Below, piece after piece: positions 61,942 through 64,000 of a stretch of 64,000 nt of DNA. The translations under genes were made by a program, and so were the position numbers. The notes below the pieces were generated by a model. That model was not told where the DNA came from. It saw only the letters and a list, made by a program, of their open reading frames with translations, and ran no database searches. The stretch is from Linyphia triangularis (lineage: Eukaryota; Arthropoda; Arachnida; Araneae; Linyphiidae), in NCBI GenBank assembly GCA_963978545.1, contig OZ021722.1, forward strand, positions 15,876,801 to 15,940,800, given 5' to 3'. How positions within the stretch are numbered: position 1 is the stretch's first letter; each line of letters begins with the position of its first letter.

Positions 61942-64000
61942 CCTAAAAATTGAACTTTCAAAATTTTCGTGTAAAATTTTTCCCATGTTAACAGTATGGA
62001 AAATTTCACACTTCTAAATTTTCAAAATTTTACAATCATTTTGCAACTAGGTAACAGAAATTGTCATCCGAATCGATTTCCACATTCAAGTGGTTATTAA
62101 AATGAAATTTTACTTCTCAAAAGTCGGTTATTGCCAAAAAAATCTTTATATCCCTTTGAATATACATTAAACTTACCAATCCTTAGGCAATTTTCCAATT
62201 CTCAATTTTCGAATTTTAACCTTAATTTGTAGCCTAGGATAATAAAAGTCATCTTTCGATTTCTTTCTGATCATCAATTTGCTCATGAAATATTATTTTA
62301 GTACACAATATCGAAGCAATGCTACGTAAAATAAAGTCTCAAAACAGTTTCTGAGCGCTTTCGTTTCAAAATTTCAACTTCTCATAGAGCTATTCAAAAA
62401 TAGTTTTTTTTGCCAAAATTTTGAAATTTGTTTGATTTTTAATGTGTTTTTGAATAAAAAAACACGATTTGGAACCATTTGTTAAAAATGAAATTTTCCA
62501 TTCAAATACACTCAAAACTGAAATATTTCAAGATTTTCGAAAAATTAAATTTTTTATTTTTAGAATACTTTTTTTTAATTAAAATTTGTTACAAGAATAA
62601 CTATAAAACATATATCCAACTGCAATTCGCAATTTGAAAGCATTTGAGCAATTTTCTCGAAAATACAATTCTACATTGAAATTACATGGCGGACTATTCA
62701 ATGAATAATTGTTCAAAAAGTAAAATTTTCAAAATTTGTTCCGTTTGGTGATATTGAAGCTTATATATAGGAGAATCTCCAATTCCAATTTTATAACACT
62801 CACTAAATAAGAAGTGGGTCTATAGTTGGTTCAAAATGTGCAATTTTCTCAAAAATAAGATTTCGCCATTGGAAACACATGACGGACTGTTCAATGAATT
62901 ATTGTTCAAAAAGTAAAATTTTCAAAATTTTTTCCGGTTTGTGATATTAAAGCTTATATATAGGAGAATCTCCAATTCCAATTTTATAACACTCACTAAA
63001 TAAAAAGTGGGTCTATAGTTGGTTCAAAATGTGCAAATTTCTCAAAAATAAAATTTCCCCATTGAAAACACATGGCGGAATGTTCAATGAATTATTGTTC
63101 AAAAAGTAAAATTTTCAAAATTTTTTCCGGTTTGTGATATCGAAGCTCATATATAGGAGAATCTCGAATTTGAATTTTATAACATTCACTAAATAAGAAG
63201 TGGATCTAAAGTTGTTCCAAAAAGTGCGATTTTCTCAAAAATAAGATTTCGCCATTGAAAACACATGACGGACTATTCAATGAATAATTTTTCAAAAAGT
63301 AAAATTTTCAAAATTTGTTCCGGTGTGTGATATTGAAGCTTATATATAGGAGAATCTCCAATTCCAATTTTATAACACTCACTAAATAAGAAGCGGGTCT
63401 ATAGTTGGTTCAAAATGTGCAATTTTCTCAAAAATAAAATTTCACAATTGAAAACACATGGCGGACTGTTCAATGAATTATTGTTCAAAAAGTAAAATTT
63501 TCAAAATTTGTTCCGGTTTGTGATATTGAAGCTTATATATAGGAGAATCTCCAATTCCAATTTTATAACACTCACTAAATAAGAAGTGGGTCTATATTTG
63601 GTTCAAAATGTGCAATTTTCTAAAAAATAGAATTTCCCTATTGAAAACACATGGCGGACTGTTCAATGAATTATTGTTCAAAAAGTAAAATTTTCAAAAA
63701 TTTTTCCGGTTTGTGAAATTGAAGCTCTTATATATTAGAATCTCGAATTTGAATTTTATAACACTCACTAAATAAGATGTGGGTCTATAGTTGGTTCAAA
63801 ATGTGCAATTTTCTCAAAAATAAGATTTCGCCATTGGAAACACATGACGGACTATTCAATGAATAATTTTTCAAAAAGTAAACTTTTCAAAATTTGTTCC
63901 GGTGTGTGATATTGAAGCTTATATATAGGAGAATCTCCAATTTCAATTTTATAACACTCACTAAATAAGAAGTGGGTCTAAAGTTGTTCCAAAAAGTGCA
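61942..64000 (-). repeat. Higher-order unit R19 (class B L + at least 7 monomers, runs off the window)
   Basis: L spans 61942-62649, class B, with private CGAAAAATTAAATTTT. The monomers follow R8, including GGCGGAATGTTC and CTCTTATATATTAG, but with CATTGAAAACACATG where R8 has CATTGAATACAC, and AACATTCACT. The window ends inside the array. Confidence 0.85.

Larger units (their letters stand above)
16573..64000 (-). repeat. Satellite domain R: inverted array of the same repeat family
   Basis: The reverse complement of the domain F repeats fills the rest of the window: about 178 monomers and 19 L spacers (the first truncated). Monomers are seen as CTCACTAAATAAGAAGTGGGTCTA about every 193 bp. 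L begins at CCTAAAAATTGAAC and ends at CATTTGAGC. L copies fall into classes by shared variants: A (R5, R7, R15, R18), B (R6, R8, R19), C (R9, R12), D (R10, R13, R16) and E (R11, R14, R17), plus R1-R4. Units run from 5 to 20 monomers per L. All L copies read GTACACAATATCG and ATCTTTCGAT, unlike domain F. Confidence 0.95.

Noticed and set aside
1..64000. CRISPR-like array
   Set aside because: Repeats are contiguous 193-bp monomers with no short repeat and unique-spacer pattern, and no cas genes are present.
1..64000. Assignment to a known satellite or a named species
   Set aside because: I do not recognise the monomer or L, and naming one would need a database search.

Overview
The window is one uninterrupted block of AT-rich, non-coding eukaryotic satellite DNA. 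I found no believable protein gene, rRNA, tRNA, CRISPR array or intact transposon. The species cannot be read from the sequence. The low G+C and long A/T runs would suit nematode or insect heterochromatin, but that is only an impression. 'Canonical orientation' below means the reading direction of the first 16.5 kb.

All of the DNA is built from two parts. One is a short tandem monomer of about 193 bp, with about 225 copies. The other is a longer spacer, here called L, of about 710 bp, with 31 copies of which 28 are full length. L always interrupts a monomer at the same place. Distances between successive L copies fit about 697 + n x 193 bp, with n from 2 to 20, so the array is a higher-order repeat of variable unit length.

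Layout: positions 1-16572 (domain F) read in canonical orientation and hold two monomers plus units F1-F12. At 16573 the orientation flips. From there to the end (domain R) every repeat is reversed, giving units R1-R19, with R1 starting inside a truncated L. Domain F mostly has short units (typically 4 monomers per L); domain R has longer ones (5 to 20).

Units recur in larger nested blocks: about 6175 bp in domain F, about 1661, 6335 and 7921 bp in domain R, and a block near 30.5-36.5 kb that reappears near 57.4-64 kb. Smaller events include a 575-bp three-monomer duplication, a 51-bp partial duplication copied to three places, and two copies of the same truncated L. All of this fits repeated unequal exchange and segmental amplification.

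No genes work together here. If the block has a function it would be structural (centromeric, heterochromatic or subtelomeric). Possible cis signals are two short dyads per monomer, an A4T4-G-A4T4 tract expected to bend DNA, and a TATA-like motif beside one dyad. Unit boundaries, monomer counts and periods were read by eye and may be off by a few bases. The inversion and the long identical blocks also need checking against assembly error.
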